A DNA stretch of 63,527 nt from Clostridium sp. CS001. Its GTDB lineage: Bacteria > Bacillota > Clostridia > Clostridiales > Clostridiaceae. Every line of letters starts with the position of its first letter. The first letter of the stretch is position 1. The notes under the pieces are model-generated. The model worked only from the letters and a program-made list of their open reading frames with translations. It searched no databases and was not told the origin of the DNA. The stretch lies in the NCBI RefSeq assembly GCF_020443565.1, contig NZ_JAIZZN010000024.1, forward strand, positions 1 to 63,527. Direction: 5' to 3'. Shown here piece after piece: positions 54,754 through 63,527 of this stretch. The translations under genes were made by a program, and so were the position numbers.

Positions 54754-55731
54754 ATGAAGATATCAAACATTGAACTTAAAAATGATGTTTTTTTGGCACC
54801 TATGGCAGGAGTTACAGATATAGCATTTAGGGAAATATGCAAAGAGTTAGGTTGTGGGCTCTTATATACTGAAATGGTAAGCGCTAAAGGACTATATTAT
54901 GGTAGTAGCAATACCGAAGCTCTTATGCGGATTTCGGAGGAGGAAAGACCTGTAGCTATTCAGATATTTGGTAGTGATCCAAAGATTATGGCTAATGCTT
55001 GTGAAGTCTTTAATAAAAATGATGATATATGCATAGTTGATGTAAATATGGGTTGTCCAGTAAACAAGATAGTGAAAAATGGTGAGGGGTCAGCTTTGAT
55101 GCAAAATCCCAAGCTAGCAGCAGAGATAATAAAAGAAATGAAAAAGGTTTCTACAAAGCCTGTTACCGTAAAGTTTAGAAAAGGCTTTGATTCAAATAAT
55201 GTCAATGCTGTGGAGTTTGCTAAATACATGGAAGATGCAGGGATAGATGCTATTGCAGTACATGGTAGGACTAGGGAGCAAATGTATGAAGGTAAAGCAG
55301 ATTGGGATATAATAAGGGCTGTAAAAGAAAGTGTCACGGTACCCGTAATAGGAAATGGAGACGTATTTTCTGTTGAGGATGCTATGCAAATAAAAGAAAT
55401 CACTAATTGTGATGCCATTATGATTGCGAGAGGTGCCAAGGGAAACCCTTGGATTTTTAGAGAAATTATGCAGGCAATTCGAGGAGAAGAAGTTGTATAT
55501 CCAACTGCAGTTGAAAAAGTAGATATGTGCATAAAACATTTAGACTTAGCTGTAAAATATCATGAAGAAATTAAAGCGGTTAGAGAGATGAGGAAACATA
55601 CAGCTTGGTATATTAAATCGCTTAGTAATTGTAGTGAAGTTAAGGATAAGATTAACACTGAAAATAAATATGAAGATGTACGAAAATTGCTTCTAACTTA
55701 TAAGGAGTATTTAAAATTTATGAATGTATAA
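54754..55731 (+). CDS. dusB: tRNA-dihydrouridine synthase
   Basis: The 325-residue FMN enzyme has LAPMAGVTDIAFREI, MGCPVNKIVKNGEGSALM (catalytic Cys), VTVKFRKGFD, AVHGRTREQMYEGKADWD and IARGAKGNPWIF. It reduces U to dihydrouridine in tRNA. The site AGGTGAT lies in the end of coaX. Pairing with coaX and greA is typical of Firmicutes. Confidence 0.95.
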   Translation: MKISNIELKNDVFLAPMAGVTDIAFREICKELGCGLLYTEMVSAKGLYYGSSNTEALMRISEEERPVAIQIFGSDPKIMANACEVFNKNDDICIVDVNMGCPVNKIVKNGEGSALMQNPKLAAEIIKEMKKVSTKPVTVKFRKGFDSNNVNAVEFAKYMEDAGIDAIAVHGRTREQMYEGKADWDIIRAVKESVTVPVIGNGDVFSVEDAMQIKEITNCDAIMIARGAKGNPWIFREIMQAIRGEEVVYPTAVEKVDMCIKHLDLAVKYHEEIKAVREMRKHTAWYIKSLSNCSEVKDKINTENKYEDVRKLLLTYKEYLKFMNV

Positions 55732-55808
55732 CTTTTAAATTTAAGTATGAATTTATATAATTAGTACTGAATAAGATTATAGTATATTAATTTATAAGGC
55801 GTATATTT

Positions 55809-56627
55809 ATGAAACCAATTTTATGTGTCACTTCGAATATTATTAATTCCTATAATGAGTTCGGGTTTTTAAGTAAAATTAAAGATAAGAGAAAGATAAA
55901 GGTAGTAAGTCATGAACATATTAAGGAGTTAGATATCAAGGTGACAGAGGTAATGCTACCACCTAATTTTAATCATCAGGCATATCTTCATAACTTAACT
56001 TATGCTAAAAAAGTAAGTAAGTACAAGGAGGCCCAATTATCGCTTAAGACACTTAGGACGGTAGATTACAGTTACTTTAATGAGTTTCAAAGGCGGCTTT
56101 TAGCATATAGCGTTGTAAAAAGTATACAACTTATGCTTAGAATGCGAAATAAAAGTTTAAAAAACTGCTGCACCGTCGTATATGATGCTATAAAAGTGAT
56201 AAACTATGATATTATTGTGGAACTTGCTAAACAAAGTAAATACATCATATTTTTATCATCAGATTTGCGTAAAGCTAGGAGCCTTGCAGATTATATTATT
56301 GCTAACTATGGAGTATCACCTATTATTACCAATGATAAGACCTATGCATTTAAGATGGCAGATTTTATTATTTCATCTAATAATTATGAGCTTAGTTCAG
56401 ATAAATTAGTCTGGCTCTTAGATAATAGTAAGAATGTTGCAAGGAATGTTATAGCTATAAATGATGTAAGTTATGCTGTACCATGGAGTACCCTTAAAGT
56501 CAATTTTTCAATGGAACTTTTAGGAGCAGTATTATGCCAAATGCAAGAAAAAGATATTGAAAAGGCACTTAAATATAATGGCGTATACCTAAGGGAAATA
56601 AGATTCAACAATAATGTAATATATTAG
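55809..56627 (+). CDS. Conserved-looking protein of unknown function (272 aa)
   Basis: A soluble protein with no motif I can name. The middle part (CTVVYDAIKVINYDIIVELAK, then KYIIFLSSDLRKARSLADYI) looks like a Rossmann-type alpha/beta fold, and FIISSNNYELSSDKLVWLLD follows. It lies between dusB and greA in the same direction, a place where clostridial genomes often carry such a gene. AAGGCG precedes the ATG. Function unknown. Confidence 0.75.
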   Translation: MKPILCVTSNIINSYNEFGFLSKIKDKRKIKVVSHEHIKELDIKVTEVMLPPNFNHQAYLHNLTYAKKVSKYKEAQLSLKTLRTVDYSYFNEFQRRLLAYSVVKSIQLMLRMRNKSLKNCCTVVYDAIKVINYDIIVELAKQSKYIIFLSSDLRKARSLADYIIANYGVSPIITNDKTYAFKMADFIISSNNYELSSDKLVWLLDNSKNVARNVIAINDVSYAVPWSTLKVNFSMELLGAVLCQMQEKDIEKALKYNGVYLREIRFNNNVIY

Positions 56628-56646
56628 TTTGTTTTGGTCAAGTATA

Positions 56647-56675
56647 TTGACAATATTAGTGGACTGACTTATAAT
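56647..56675 (+). promoter_or_regulatory. Promoter of greA
   Basis: TTGACA (56647-56652) and TATAAT (56670-56675) are 17 bases apart, a perfect consensus. The greA start lies about 220 bases downstream, so the leader is long; it contains AACTCC/GGAGTT pairing at 56765-56816. Confidence 0.8.
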
Positions 56676-56900
56676 GTGCTAAATGGTTACATGGATGGTT
56701 ATTCTAATTATGAATTTAAGCCCCAAGAATTCATCAATTTGAATTAATAGTCTTATATTATATAAACTCCATGAGTCTGCTATATTTTAGAAAAACAATA
56801 TTATTGTGGGGGAGTTATGTGTTTGATGTTGTTACGTTATAGTGGATTTTATTAATGTTAATAACTTATTTACTAAAAATTAAAAGGGGAGAAATAATAA

Positions 56901-57383
56901 ATGAGCGAACCAAAAAAGTATGTAATGACTTATGAAGGAATTAGGAAATTAGAAGAAGAATTAGAATTTCTTAAGACTGTAAAAAGAAAAGATATAACAG
57001 AAAAGATAAAAGTAGCACTAGGGTATGGAGATTTAAGTGAGAACTCTGAGTATGATGAAGCCAAAAATGAGCAAGCGTTTGTTGAAGGCAGAATAATACA
57101 ACTAGAAAACATGCTTAGAAACGCAAGTGTTATAGATGAAAATGAAATTGAGAAAGATGTAGTAAGTATAGGTTCTATAGTTAAGGTTAAGGACTATATT
57201 TTTGATGAGGAAGTTGAATTTTATATAGTAGGCTCTGCAGAAGCAGATCCAATGGAAAATAAGATATCAGATGAATCACCAGTTGGAAGTGCCTTAGCAG
57301 GTAAAAAGGCGGGAGCAATTATAGAAGTTGCAGTTCCAGATGGTATTGCCAAATATGAGATTTTAGACGTTAGAAGAGGGTAG
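56901..57383 (+). CDS. greA: Transcription elongation factor GreA
   Basis: The 160-residue factor has an N-terminal coiled coil ([39 protein letters not shown], with the acidic tip) and a C-terminal FKBP-like domain ([18 protein letters not shown]). It rescues backtracked RNA polymerase. AAGGGGAG precedes the ATG. Confidence 0.96.
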   Translation: MSEPKKYVMTYEGIRKLEEELEFLKTVKRKDITEKIKVALGYGDLSENSEYDEAKNEQAFVEGRIIQLENMLRNASVIDENEIEKDVVSIGSIVKVKDYIFDEEVEFYIVGSAEADPMENKISDESPVGSALAGKKAGAIIEVAVPDGIAKYEILDVRRG

Positions 57384-57418
57384 TCTTTTTTTAATTGTTG
57401 AATTTTTATAAGGTACAA

Positions 57419-57451
57419 GGGTACTTCACAATTCATAGCTGTGAAGTACCC
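57419..57451. other. Perfect hairpin between greA and lysS
   Basis: GGGTACTTCACA (57419-57430) pairs with TGTGAAGTACCC (57440-57451). No T tract follows on either strand, so it may be an RNA-processing or stability element and not a simple terminator. Confidence 0.5.
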
Positions 57452-57537
57452 TAAAGAAATATATGCACATAAACAATAAAACAGATTAAGTAAACATTAA
57501 TTATTTTCTGTAATAGAGTAAATTAGGAGGGATACTA

Positions 57538-59046
57538 ATGTCAAATGAAGAAAGCAATATACACGAACTTGAAGCTGAATATAATGAGCAGGTAACTATA
57601 AGGAGACAAAAGTTAGTTGATTTACAAGAACAAGGTAAAGATCCATTTGATGTATACAAAGTTGAAAGAACTCATACATCACAAGAGGTTAAGGATAATT
57701 ATGAGGAGCTAGAAGGAAAGGAAGTTACTGTAGCAGGTAGACTCATGTCTAAAAGAGTTCATGGCAAGGCTGGATTTTCAGATGTACATGATAGATATGG
57801 TAAAATCCAATTATACATAAAGATAAATGATATAGGTGAAGAAAAGCTAAAGGAATTTAAGACTTTTGACATAGGTGATTTTTTAAGTGTAACGGGTACT
57901 CCGTTTGTTACAAAGACTGGTGAGATATCATTACATATAGTAGATTTTAAGCTTATAGCAAAGTCTTTAAAACCACTTCCGGAAAAATGGCATGGATTAA
58001 AAGACCCTGATTTAAGATACAGACAAAGAGAAGTAGATATAATAATGAATCAAGAAGTAAAAGAAACCTTTATGAATAGAATAAAAATAATTAGATATAT
58101 TAGAGAATTCTTAGATAATAAAGGATTTTTAGAAGTTGAGACACCAATACTATCTCCTATAGCAGGTGGTGCAGCAGCTAGACCATTTATGACTCACCAT
58201 AATGCATTAGACATTGATATGTATCTTAGAATTGCAACAGAGTTGTATTTAAAAAGACTTATTGTTGCTGGTTTTGAAAAGGTATATGACATGGGTAAAA
58301 ACTTTAGAAATGAAGGGATAGATATAAGACATAATCCAGAGTTTACAATGATAGAGTTATATGAAGCTTATGCAGATTACAATGATATGATGGAAATTAC
58401 TGAGAATATGATAGCTTATGTTTGTGAAAAGATTCATGGAACTACAAAGGTTAATTACCAGGGAACTGAAATAGACTTTACACCACCATGGAGAAGAATT
58501 ACTATGGTAGATGCAGTAAAAGAGTATTCAGGTGTAGATTTTACACAAATAAATACACATGAAGAAGCTAGAAAGATCGCTAAAGAAAAGCATTTACAAT
58601 TTAAAAAAGAGATAGAAGATTGTACGAAAGCAGACATATTAAATGCATTATTTGAAGAGTATGCAGAAGAACATCTAATCCAACCAACTTTCTTATGTGA
58701 TTATCCAGTAGAGATATCTCCTCTTACTAAGAAGAAGAGGGGCAATGATGAGTTTACAGAAAGATTTGAAGGGTTTGTATTTGGAAGAGAAGTGTGTAAT
58801 GCATATTCAGAGTTAAATGACCCAGTAGTCCAAAGGGATAGATTTAATCAGCAAGCAAATGAAAGAGAACTAGGCGATGATGAGGCTTACTTAATAGATG
58901 AAGAGTTTATGAATGCACTAGAAATAGGAATGCCACCAACAGGCGGCCTTGGTATAGGAATCGATAGAATGGTAATGTTCTTAACTGATTCTTATTCAAT
59001 AAGAGATGTTATTCTATTCCCTACAATGAAACCAATGCAACATTAG
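57538..59046 (+). CDS. lysS: Lysyl-tRNA synthetase, class II
   Basis: The 502-residue enzyme has an N-terminal OB anticodon-binding domain ([20 protein letters not shown]) and a class II core with motif 1 ([20 protein letters not shown]), motif 2 ([20 protein letters not shown]) and motif 3 ([13 protein letters not shown]). AGGAGGGA precedes the ATG, and a terminator follows. Confidence 0.96.
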   Translation: MSNEESNIHELEAEYNEQVTIRRQKLVDLQEQGKDPFDVYKVERTHTSQEVKDNYEELEGKEVTVAGRLMSKRVHGKAGFSDVHDRYGKIQLYIKINDIGEEKLKEFKTFDIGDFLSVTGTPFVTKTGEISLHIVDFKLIAKSLKPLPEKWHGLKDPDLRYRQREVDIIMNQEVKETFMNRIKIIRYIREFLDNKGFLEVETPILSPIAGGAAARPFMTHHNALDIDMYLRIATELYLKRLIVAGFEKVYDMGKNFRNEGIDIRHNPEFTMIELYEAYADYNDMMEITENMIAYVCEKIHGTTKVNYQGTEIDFTPPWRRITMVDAVKEYSGVDFTQINTHEEARKIAKEKHLQFKKEIEDCTKADILNALFEEYAEEHLIQPTFLCDYPVEISPLTKKKRGNDEFTERFEGFVFGREVCNAYSELNDPVVQRDRFNQQANERELGDDEAYLIDEEFMNALEIGMPPTGGLGIGIDRMVMFLTDSYSIRDVILFPTMKPMQH

Positions 59047-59118
59047 AATTAAACTATATTTAAACAAATAATAAGTCAGTATGCCAACTTATTTATTTGG
59101 ATATATTCAAGTTGTTTT

Positions 59119-59160
59119 AAAAGGATGTTTTAGTTAATCTAAAACATCCTTTTATTTTAT
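59119..59160 (+). terminator. Terminator of lysS
   Basis: AAAAGGATGTTTTAG pairs perfectly with CTAAAACATCCTTTT around TTAAT. Confidence 0.9.
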
Positions 59161-59246
59161 TTTAAAATTATAATAAAAAATAAAAAAAGGTATTGAATTT
59201 ATAATTATATGTGCTATAATATCATTGTGGTTGTAAATAATACTAT

Positions 59247-59321
59247 TCCGCGATAGCTCAACGGTGGAGCACTCGGCTGTTAACCGATAGGTTGAAGGTT
59301 CGAATCCTTTTCGCGGAGCCA
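59247..59321 (+). tRNA. tRNA-Asn (GUU), CCA encoded
   Basis: 75 bases; acceptor TCCGCGA/TCGCGGA, anticodon GTT in CTGTTAA, T arm GGTTCGAATCC. A T tract follows. Confidence 0.95.
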
Positions 59322-59374
59322 TTTTTTTTATTTATAAAAGATCCAATAAAACAGTAATTTAATTAAATATTTCA

Positions 59375-59550
59375 CTGTGATAAAGAAGAGTAGTAGTAAT
59401 ACTTTATAAGAGAGATTGTGTTTGGTGTAAACAATCAAGGTATTATTGTGAAGGGAGCTTTTGAGTGTATAAAATTAGAGCAGGGCTTGTGCCAATAAGG
59501 GTGGAACCGCGGAATTAAATTTCGTCCCTTAGGGTATAGTCTTTTTTTTA
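59375..59550 (+). promoter_or_regulatory. T-box riboswitch of glyS
   Basis: The conserved T-box AAGGGTGGAACCGCG lies at 59497-59511, followed by a terminator (AAGGG with CCCTT, then TTTTTTTT). Upstream, stem I shows an AGTAATACTT/AAGGTATTATT helix, the AGAGAGA bulge and a TTGGTG apical loop. The specifier loop region after that helix holds GAAGGGAGC, offering GGG or GGA, both glycine codons, which fits glyS. Uncharged tRNA-Gly would stabilise the antiterminator. Confidence 0.9.
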
Positions 59551-59723
59551 TACTTAAATATAAAGGGGTTGTTTTATTAACTGTGTTTCTATGTTTAAAT
59601 TAGTTATACTTGAGTATAATAGGAAATGGTTTATTAGGAAATATTAAAATGCGCTATACACATAATGTGAAAAAATATAAAACAAAACATCCTAGTGTTA
59701 TTAAAAATTAAGGAGGAATTAAC

Positions 59724-61115
59724 ATGGCATTTGAAAAAAGTATGGAGAAAGTAGTTGCACTATGCAAAAGCAGAGGATTTGTATTCCCGGGATCTGACAT
59801 ATACGGAGGTCTTGCTAATTCATGGGACTACGGCCCCCTAGGTGTTGAATTTAAAAACAATGTTAAAAAAGCTTGGTGGAAAAAGTTTGTTCAAGAAAGT
59901 CCTTATAATGTAGGGGTGGATTGTGCTATACTTATGAATCCTGAGGTTTGGATTGCAACTGGTCATGTTGGAGGATTTTCAGACCCTTTAATGGATTGCA
60001 AGGAATGTAAAGCTAGATTTAGAGCAGATAAATTAGTGGAAGATCATATGACAGAGCAGGGAGCGGAAGTAGCCAGTGCTGATGGATGGACTAATGAGGA
60101 ATTAAAAGAATATATAACAAAACATGAAATAGTATGCCCTAAGTGTGGAAAGAAGAATTATACTGATATTAGAAAGTTTAATCTGATGTTTAAGACTTCT
60201 CAAGGAATAACTGAAGAAGGAAAATCAGATATATACCTAAGACCAGAAACAGCTCAAGGTATATTCGTTAATTTTAAAAATGTTCAAAGAGCTTCAAGAA
60301 AGAAAATTCCTTTTGGAATAGGCCAAGTAGGAAAATCTTTTAGAAATGAAATAACACCAGGAAACTTTATTTTCAGAACAAGAGAATTTGAACAAATGGA
60401 ATTGGAATTCTTCTGTAAGCCAGGTACAGATTTAGAATGGTTTGCTTATTGGAAAGAGTTTTGTGCTGATTTCTTATATAATTTGGATATGAAAAAGGAA
60501 AGTTTAAGATTTAGAGATCATGGAGCAGAGGAATTATCTTTCTATAGTAATGCTACCTGTGACATAGAATTCTTATTTCCTTTTGGATGGGGAGAACTTT
60601 GGGGAATCGCAGATAGAACTGATTATGATTTAAAGAAACATATGGAGCATTCAGGACAAGATTTGAGTTATTTAGACCCTATAACTAATGAAAAGTATGT
60701 ACCATATTGCATTGAGCCTTCACTAGGTGCGGACAGAGTTGCACTTGCATTTCTAGTTGATGCATATGACGAAGAAGAACTTGAAGGTGGAGATGTAAGA
60801 ACAGTACTTCGGTTACATCCAGCTCTTGCACCATTTAAGGCAGCTGTTTTACCTTTAAGTAAAAAGTTATCAGAAAAATCTCTTGAAGTTTTTGCTATGC
60901 TAGGTAAGAAGTTTAATGTAGATTATGATGAAGCTGGAAGTATCGGAAAGAGATATAGAAGAGAAGACGAAATAGGAACACCATATTGCATAACTGTAGA
61001 TTTTGACACTTTAGAAGACAATACTGTAACTATTAGAGATAGAGATACAATGGATCAAATAAGAGTTAGCATAGATGATTTAGAAAGATTTATAGAGGAA
61101 AAGATACAATTTTAA
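59724..61115 (+). CDS. glyS: Glycyl-tRNA synthetase, class II homodimer type
   Basis: The 463-residue enzyme has motif 1 region ([20 protein letters not shown]), a zinc-binding-like CKEC/CPKC pair (about 93-138), motif 2 ([20 protein letters not shown]), motif 3 ([14 protein letters not shown]) and a C-terminal anticodon domain. It is the single-chain alpha2 form. AAGGAGGAA precedes the ATG. It lies 174 bases after the T-box terminator. Confidence 0.96.
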   Translation: MAFEKSMEKVVALCKSRGFVFPGSDIYGGLANSWDYGPLGVEFKNNVKKAWWKKFVQESPYNVGVDCAILMNPEVWIATGHVGGFSDPLMDCKECKARFRADKLVEDHMTEQGAEVASADGWTNEELKEYITKHEIVCPKCGKKNYTDIRKFNLMFKTSQGITEEGKSDIYLRPETAQGIFVNFKNVQRASRKKIPFGIGQVGKSFRNEITPGNFIFRTREFEQMELEFFCKPGTDLEWFAYWKEFCADFLYNLDMKKESLRFRDHGAEELSFYSNATCDIEFLFPFGWGELWGIADRTDYDLKKHMEHSGQDLSYLDPITNEKYVPYCIEPSLGADRVALAFLVDAYDEEELEGGDVRTVLRLHPALAPFKAAVLPLSKKLSEKSLEVFAMLGKKFNVDYDEAGSIGKRYRREDEIGTPYCITVDFDTLEDNTVTIRDRDTMDQIRVSIDDLERFIEEKIQF

Positions 61116-61130
61116 ACTATAATCATTAGT

Positions 61131-61202
61131 TTAACGACATTTCAGAAGGGAAGTTTCCTACTTTTATAAGTGGGAGTCTAAAGCTCCTTCTGAAGTCGTT
61201 AA
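61131..61202 (+). repeat. Structured inverted-repeat element after glyS
   Basis: TTAACGAC (61131-61138) and TTCAGAAGG (61141-61149) pair with CCTTCTGAA (61186-61194) and GTCGTTAA (61195-61202): 17 bp with a two-base bulge. Inside, GAA/TTC, ACTT/AAGT and GGAG/CTCC form up to three small hairpins, so the whole can draw as a cloverleaf-like branch. No T tract follows; a true terminator lies further on. Confidence 0.6.
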
Positions 61203-61237
61203 TATTGAAGCGCCATAGGTGATGATTTAACTAAGGG

Positions 61238-61296
61238 ATAGTGTGTAATATAAAAAAAGACTTAAAGGTCTGGATTTATACTGCACACTATTTTTC
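61238..61296 (+). terminator. Terminator of glyS
   Basis: ATAGTGTG (61238-61245) pairs with CACACTAT (61284-61291) and TTTTT follows; an inner AGAC/GTCT pair is possible. Confidence 0.75.
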
Positions 61297-61428
61297 ATAA
61301 TTAAATTAAATAACGTAATTAACATATGCAAAAGTATAGTCTACTGCAGGATTTAGATGTTATAATTAATAGAAATAAATTTTTCAAATTAACAATATAA
61401 AATATATGAATGTTACATGGAGGGTTAT

Positions 61429-62805
61429 ATGAAGAAAGACTTTAATGAATTTAAAGAGTTTATAAAAGGGAAAAGAGTCGGAGTTGTAGGCATAGGGGTT
61501 AGTAATATACCATTAATACATTTTTTGGTGAAGTTAGGAGCTGTTGTTACTGCTTTTGATAAGAAGACTTATTCTTCCATTGGAGGGGTGGCTTCAGAAT
61601 TTGAAAAGAGTGGAGTGAAATTAGTATTAGGTGAGAATTACTTAAATGATTTAGCTGGTTTTGACGTTATTTTTAAAACTCCATCTATGAGAATAGATGC
61701 TCCTGCTCTTTTGAATGCAAAAGAGGAAGGGGCATATATAACCTCTGAGATGGAGGAGTTTGTAAGGTATTGCCCAGCAAAAACCTTTGGTGTTACAGGT
61801 AGCGATGGAAAAACAACTACGACTACAATAATTTATAATATATTGAAAAAAGAAGGATATAAAACTTGGGTTGGAGGGAATATAGGAACGCCACTGTTTG
61901 CAAACATTGAAGAAATAAGCAAAGATGATAAGGTAGTGCTAGAACTATCAAGTTTTCAACTCATGACCATGAATGTCTCTACAGATGTAGCAGTAATAAC
62001 AAACTTAAGCCCTAATCATTTAGATATCCATAAGGATATGGAAGAGTATATATATGCAAAGAAAAATATATTTAAATATCAAAGCGATGGAGATCTTATT
62101 GTATTGAATAAGGATGATGCTTTAACTTATGGGTTAAGAAAAGAAGTCAAGGGGAGAGTTAAGTGCTTTAGCATAAAGGAAAAGATAGAAGATGGTGCAT
62201 GCTTTCAAAATGATAAATTATTTATTATGAATAGGGTAGTATGTGATCTTCATGAGGTAAAACTAAAAGGTATGCATAATGTGGCAAATCTATTAACAGC
62301 CTTTTGTGCAGTAGAGGATGAAGTATCAGTTGAAAGCATGAGGGAAGTGGCTACTGAATTTACGGGGGTGCCTCATAGGGGGGAATTTGTTAGAGAAGTA
62401 GATGGAGTTAAATATTATAATGATTCAATAGCATCTAGTCCAACTAGGACAATAGCAAGCATTAGGGCTTTTGAAAAGCCAGTCATATTAATTGCGGGAG
62501 GGTATGATAAACAAATACCATTTGAGCCATTAGCAGAAGAAGCTTACTCAAATATTAAAATACTAATATTGATAGGTGCTACTAAATATAAGATAAAAGA
62601 AGTTTTTGAACATATATTAAAAGAAAAGAAAGCTTCTTTAGAAATTATACTTGCAGAGAATTTCAATGATGCAATTTATAAGGCTAAAGCGGTTGCGAAA
62701 TCTGGAGATGTAGTTATGCTATCCCCAGCATGTGCAAGTTTCGATATGTTTGAGAATTTTGAAGTGCGCGGTAATAAATATAAGGAGATAGTAATGACGT
62801 TATAG
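61429..62805 (+). CDS. murD: UDP-N-acetylmuramoylalanine--D-glutamate ligase
   Basis: The 458-residue ligase has [16 protein letters not shown] (N-terminal UDP domain), [14 protein letters not shown] (ATP loop), [19 protein letters not shown] and [15 protein letters not shown]. It adds D-Glu to UDP-MurNAc-L-Ala, the step after MurC, whose gene lies 40 kb away in this window. ATG 61429 follows GGAGGG; ATG 61417 lies upstream of that site. Confidence 0.93.
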   Translation: MKKDFNEFKEFIKGKRVGVVGIGVSNIPLIHFLVKLGAVVTAFDKKTYSSIGGVASEFEKSGVKLVLGENYLNDLAGFDVIFKTPSMRIDAPALLNAKEEGAYITSEMEEFVRYCPAKTFGVTGSDGKTTTTTIIYNILKKEGYKTWVGGNIGTPLFANIEEISKDDKVVLELSSFQLMTMNVSTDVAVITNLSPNHLDIHKDMEEYIYAKKNIFKYQSDGDLIVLNKDDALTYGLRKEVKGRVKCFSIKEKIEDGACFQNDKLFIMNRVVCDLHEVKLKGMHNVANLLTAFCAVEDEVSVESMREVATEFTGVPHRGEFVREVDGVKYYNDSIASSPTRTIASIRAFEKPVILIAGGYDKQIPFEPLAEEAYSNIKILILIGATKYKIKEVFEHILKEKKASLEIILAENFNDAIYKAKAVAKSGDVVMLSPACASFDMFENFEVRGNKYKEIVMTL

Positions 62806-63225
62806 TAAATTACTAACTAGATTAAACATCTATTGGATTTGCATAGGCTTACAAAAATAAACTTTAGTAAAAACCTTGGTAGAAGATATTACTTTTGCTG
62901 AGGTTTTTATTTTTGGTTATGATAATATAAAACTTGAGGTTTTAGATGAGTACAAATTAAGACGAAAGGGATATAATGGTATTTTTATATCAATTAAAGT
63001 CTAATATAACAACAAGTGTGCCAAGTGTATCGTTATAAGCAAAATGTAGTAAATGATAGACATACGTATTAATATGAAAATAAATTGATGAAACCATAAA
63101 TCGTAACCAAATGTTGATTTATACATGTGATATTATATTACTTGTCGCTGGAACAAACGGTTGAAAGTTAACTTTGAGGTTACAGTGCAATTCAAAAACT
63201 TATCATCAAATATTTTTTAAAATAG
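62806..63225. other. murD to rrn intergenic region
   Basis: About 420 AT-rich bases. A hairpin with arms TAAAAACCT/AGGTTTTTA (62868-62909) followed by TTTTT is the murD terminator. A 20-codon frame at 62976 has a weak site and is not convincing. No other gene is seen. Confidence 0.6.
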
Positions 63226-63254
63226 TTGACAATAAGAAAAAAAAGAATTATAAT
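63226..63254 (+). promoter_or_regulatory. rRNA operon promoter
   Basis: TTGACA (63226-63231) and TATAAT (63249-63254) are exactly 17 bases apart, preceded by an A/T-rich stretch resembling an UP element. The start site would be near 63261, at a GTCATCA-CA-TGATGAC palindrome (63262-63277). Confidence 0.9.
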
Positions 63255-63261
63255 AGTAAAA

Positions 63262-63468
63262 GTCATCACATGATGACAAAACAAATTGGTCTTTGAAAAT
63301 TAAACAGAGAAATAGGTAAAGAAACGAAATAATATTTCGTTAAACCAGTTAATTACTTTAGAAAAAAGTAATTCTTAGTTATAAACTAAGAGAATTGTAA
63401 TGAGCTTGCTAACCAACCTAACAGTTGGCGCAGATTATAACATTTCAAATTAAAAAGTGTAAACTTTT
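63262..63468 (+). promoter_or_regulatory. rrn leader with boxA-like element and hairpins
   Basis: TTGGTCTTTGAAAATTAAAC (63286-63305) matches the rrn boxA of Gram-positive bacteria (TTCTTTGAAAACTAAAC), which loads antitermination factors. Hairpins follow: AACGAAA/TTTCGTT (63323-63341), AATTACTTT/AAGTAATT (about 63351-63373), CTTAGTT/AACTAAG (63374-63390) and CCAAC/GTTGG (63413-63428). Confidence 0.75.
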
Positions 63469-63527
63469 AAATTGAGAGTTTGATCCTGGCTCAGGACGAA
63501 CGCTGGCGGCGTGCCTAACACATGCAA
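63469..63527 (+). rRNA. rrs: 16S rRNA, 5' end (partial)
   Basis: AAATTGAGAGTTTGATCCTG, the universal 16S start, begins at 63469 and runs on through GACGAACGCTGGCGGCG to the window end. The first 59 bases only. Confidence 0.98.

Noticed and set aside
54960-55532. 190-codon antisense frame within dusB
   Set aside because: dusB is a clear gene on the other strand; the antisense frame has no recognisable motif or ribosome binding site.
56817-56855. 12-codon leader peptide before greA
   Set aside because: The ribosome binding site is only two or three bases from the ATG, and nothing else supports it.
59551-59723. A second promoter between the T-box terminator and glyS
   Set aside because: A TATAAT near 59614 has no acceptable -35 at the right distance.
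62976-63038. 20-codon frame between murD and the rRNA operon
   Set aside because: Weak ribosome binding site, no terminator and no similarity to the other small proteins.

Overview
The window is 63.5 kb of low-GC, AT-rich DNA from an endospore-forming member of the Firmicutes, most likely Clostridium sensu stricto. Evidence for this is the gene order, the strong AGGAGG-type ribosome binding sites, frequent TTG and GTG starts, the sporulation genes (spoVG, spoVT, yabP, yabQ, spoIIE), an [FeFe]-hydrogenase and a sodium-pumping decarboxylase. I assigned families by reading motifs; no alignment or database search was run.

Layout. Positions 1-110 hold the 3' end of a group II intron (domains V and VI). 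Positions 257-20,600 are accessory or lineage-specific: comB, an rRNA methyltransferase, an ABC-F ATPase, a PadR/DUF2812 pair with a near-perfect operator, several unknown proteins, a PAP2 phosphatase, a group-B-like [FeFe]-hydrogenase, tRNA-Pro, a LysE exporter, an ABC-2 exporter operon, an aldehyde dehydrogenase, a DsbA/FrnE-type thioredoxin-fold protein, a creatininase-family protein, a sugar acetyltransferase and a PhzF-family protein, followed by a cluster of very small genes. Positions 20,600-59,046 carry the conserved Firmicute housekeeping and sporulation block, known in order from Bacillus subtilis: purR, spoVG, glmU, prs, pth, mfd, spoVT, a spoVB-like flippase, yabN/mazG, hup, yabO/rqcP, yabP, yabQ, divIC, yabR, a tRNA array, spoIIE, tilS, hpt, ftsH, coaX, dusB, greA, lysS. 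Two insertions interrupt it: a two-component system plus HtrA protease between prs and pth, and a four-gene Na+-translocating decarboxylase between ftsH and coaX. Upstream, murC lies divergent from purR. The end holds tRNA-Asn, a T-box leader with glyS, murD, and an rrn promoter, leader and the first bases of a 16S rRNA gene.

The most important observation is at 15912-16505. The DsbA/FrnE-like gene reads through an in-frame TGA exactly where the first cysteine of the CPFC redox motif belongs. The bases just after that TGA fold into a hairpin with an AGGTA loop, resembling a bacterial SECIS. The gene is therefore probably a selenoprotein with a U-P-F-C active site, and ordinary gene callers would lose its first 63 codons.

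Other observations: two tandem, gaplessly alignable 59-codon proteins (19631-20039) that appear to be paralogues of unknown function; a short intergenic motif (core GRYGATGATTTAA) that follows hairpins at several sites; three copies of an AACAATT palindrome within the ABC-2 exporter operon; four initiator tRNA genes in one array; and several small genes (17-59 codons) with good ribosome binding sites.
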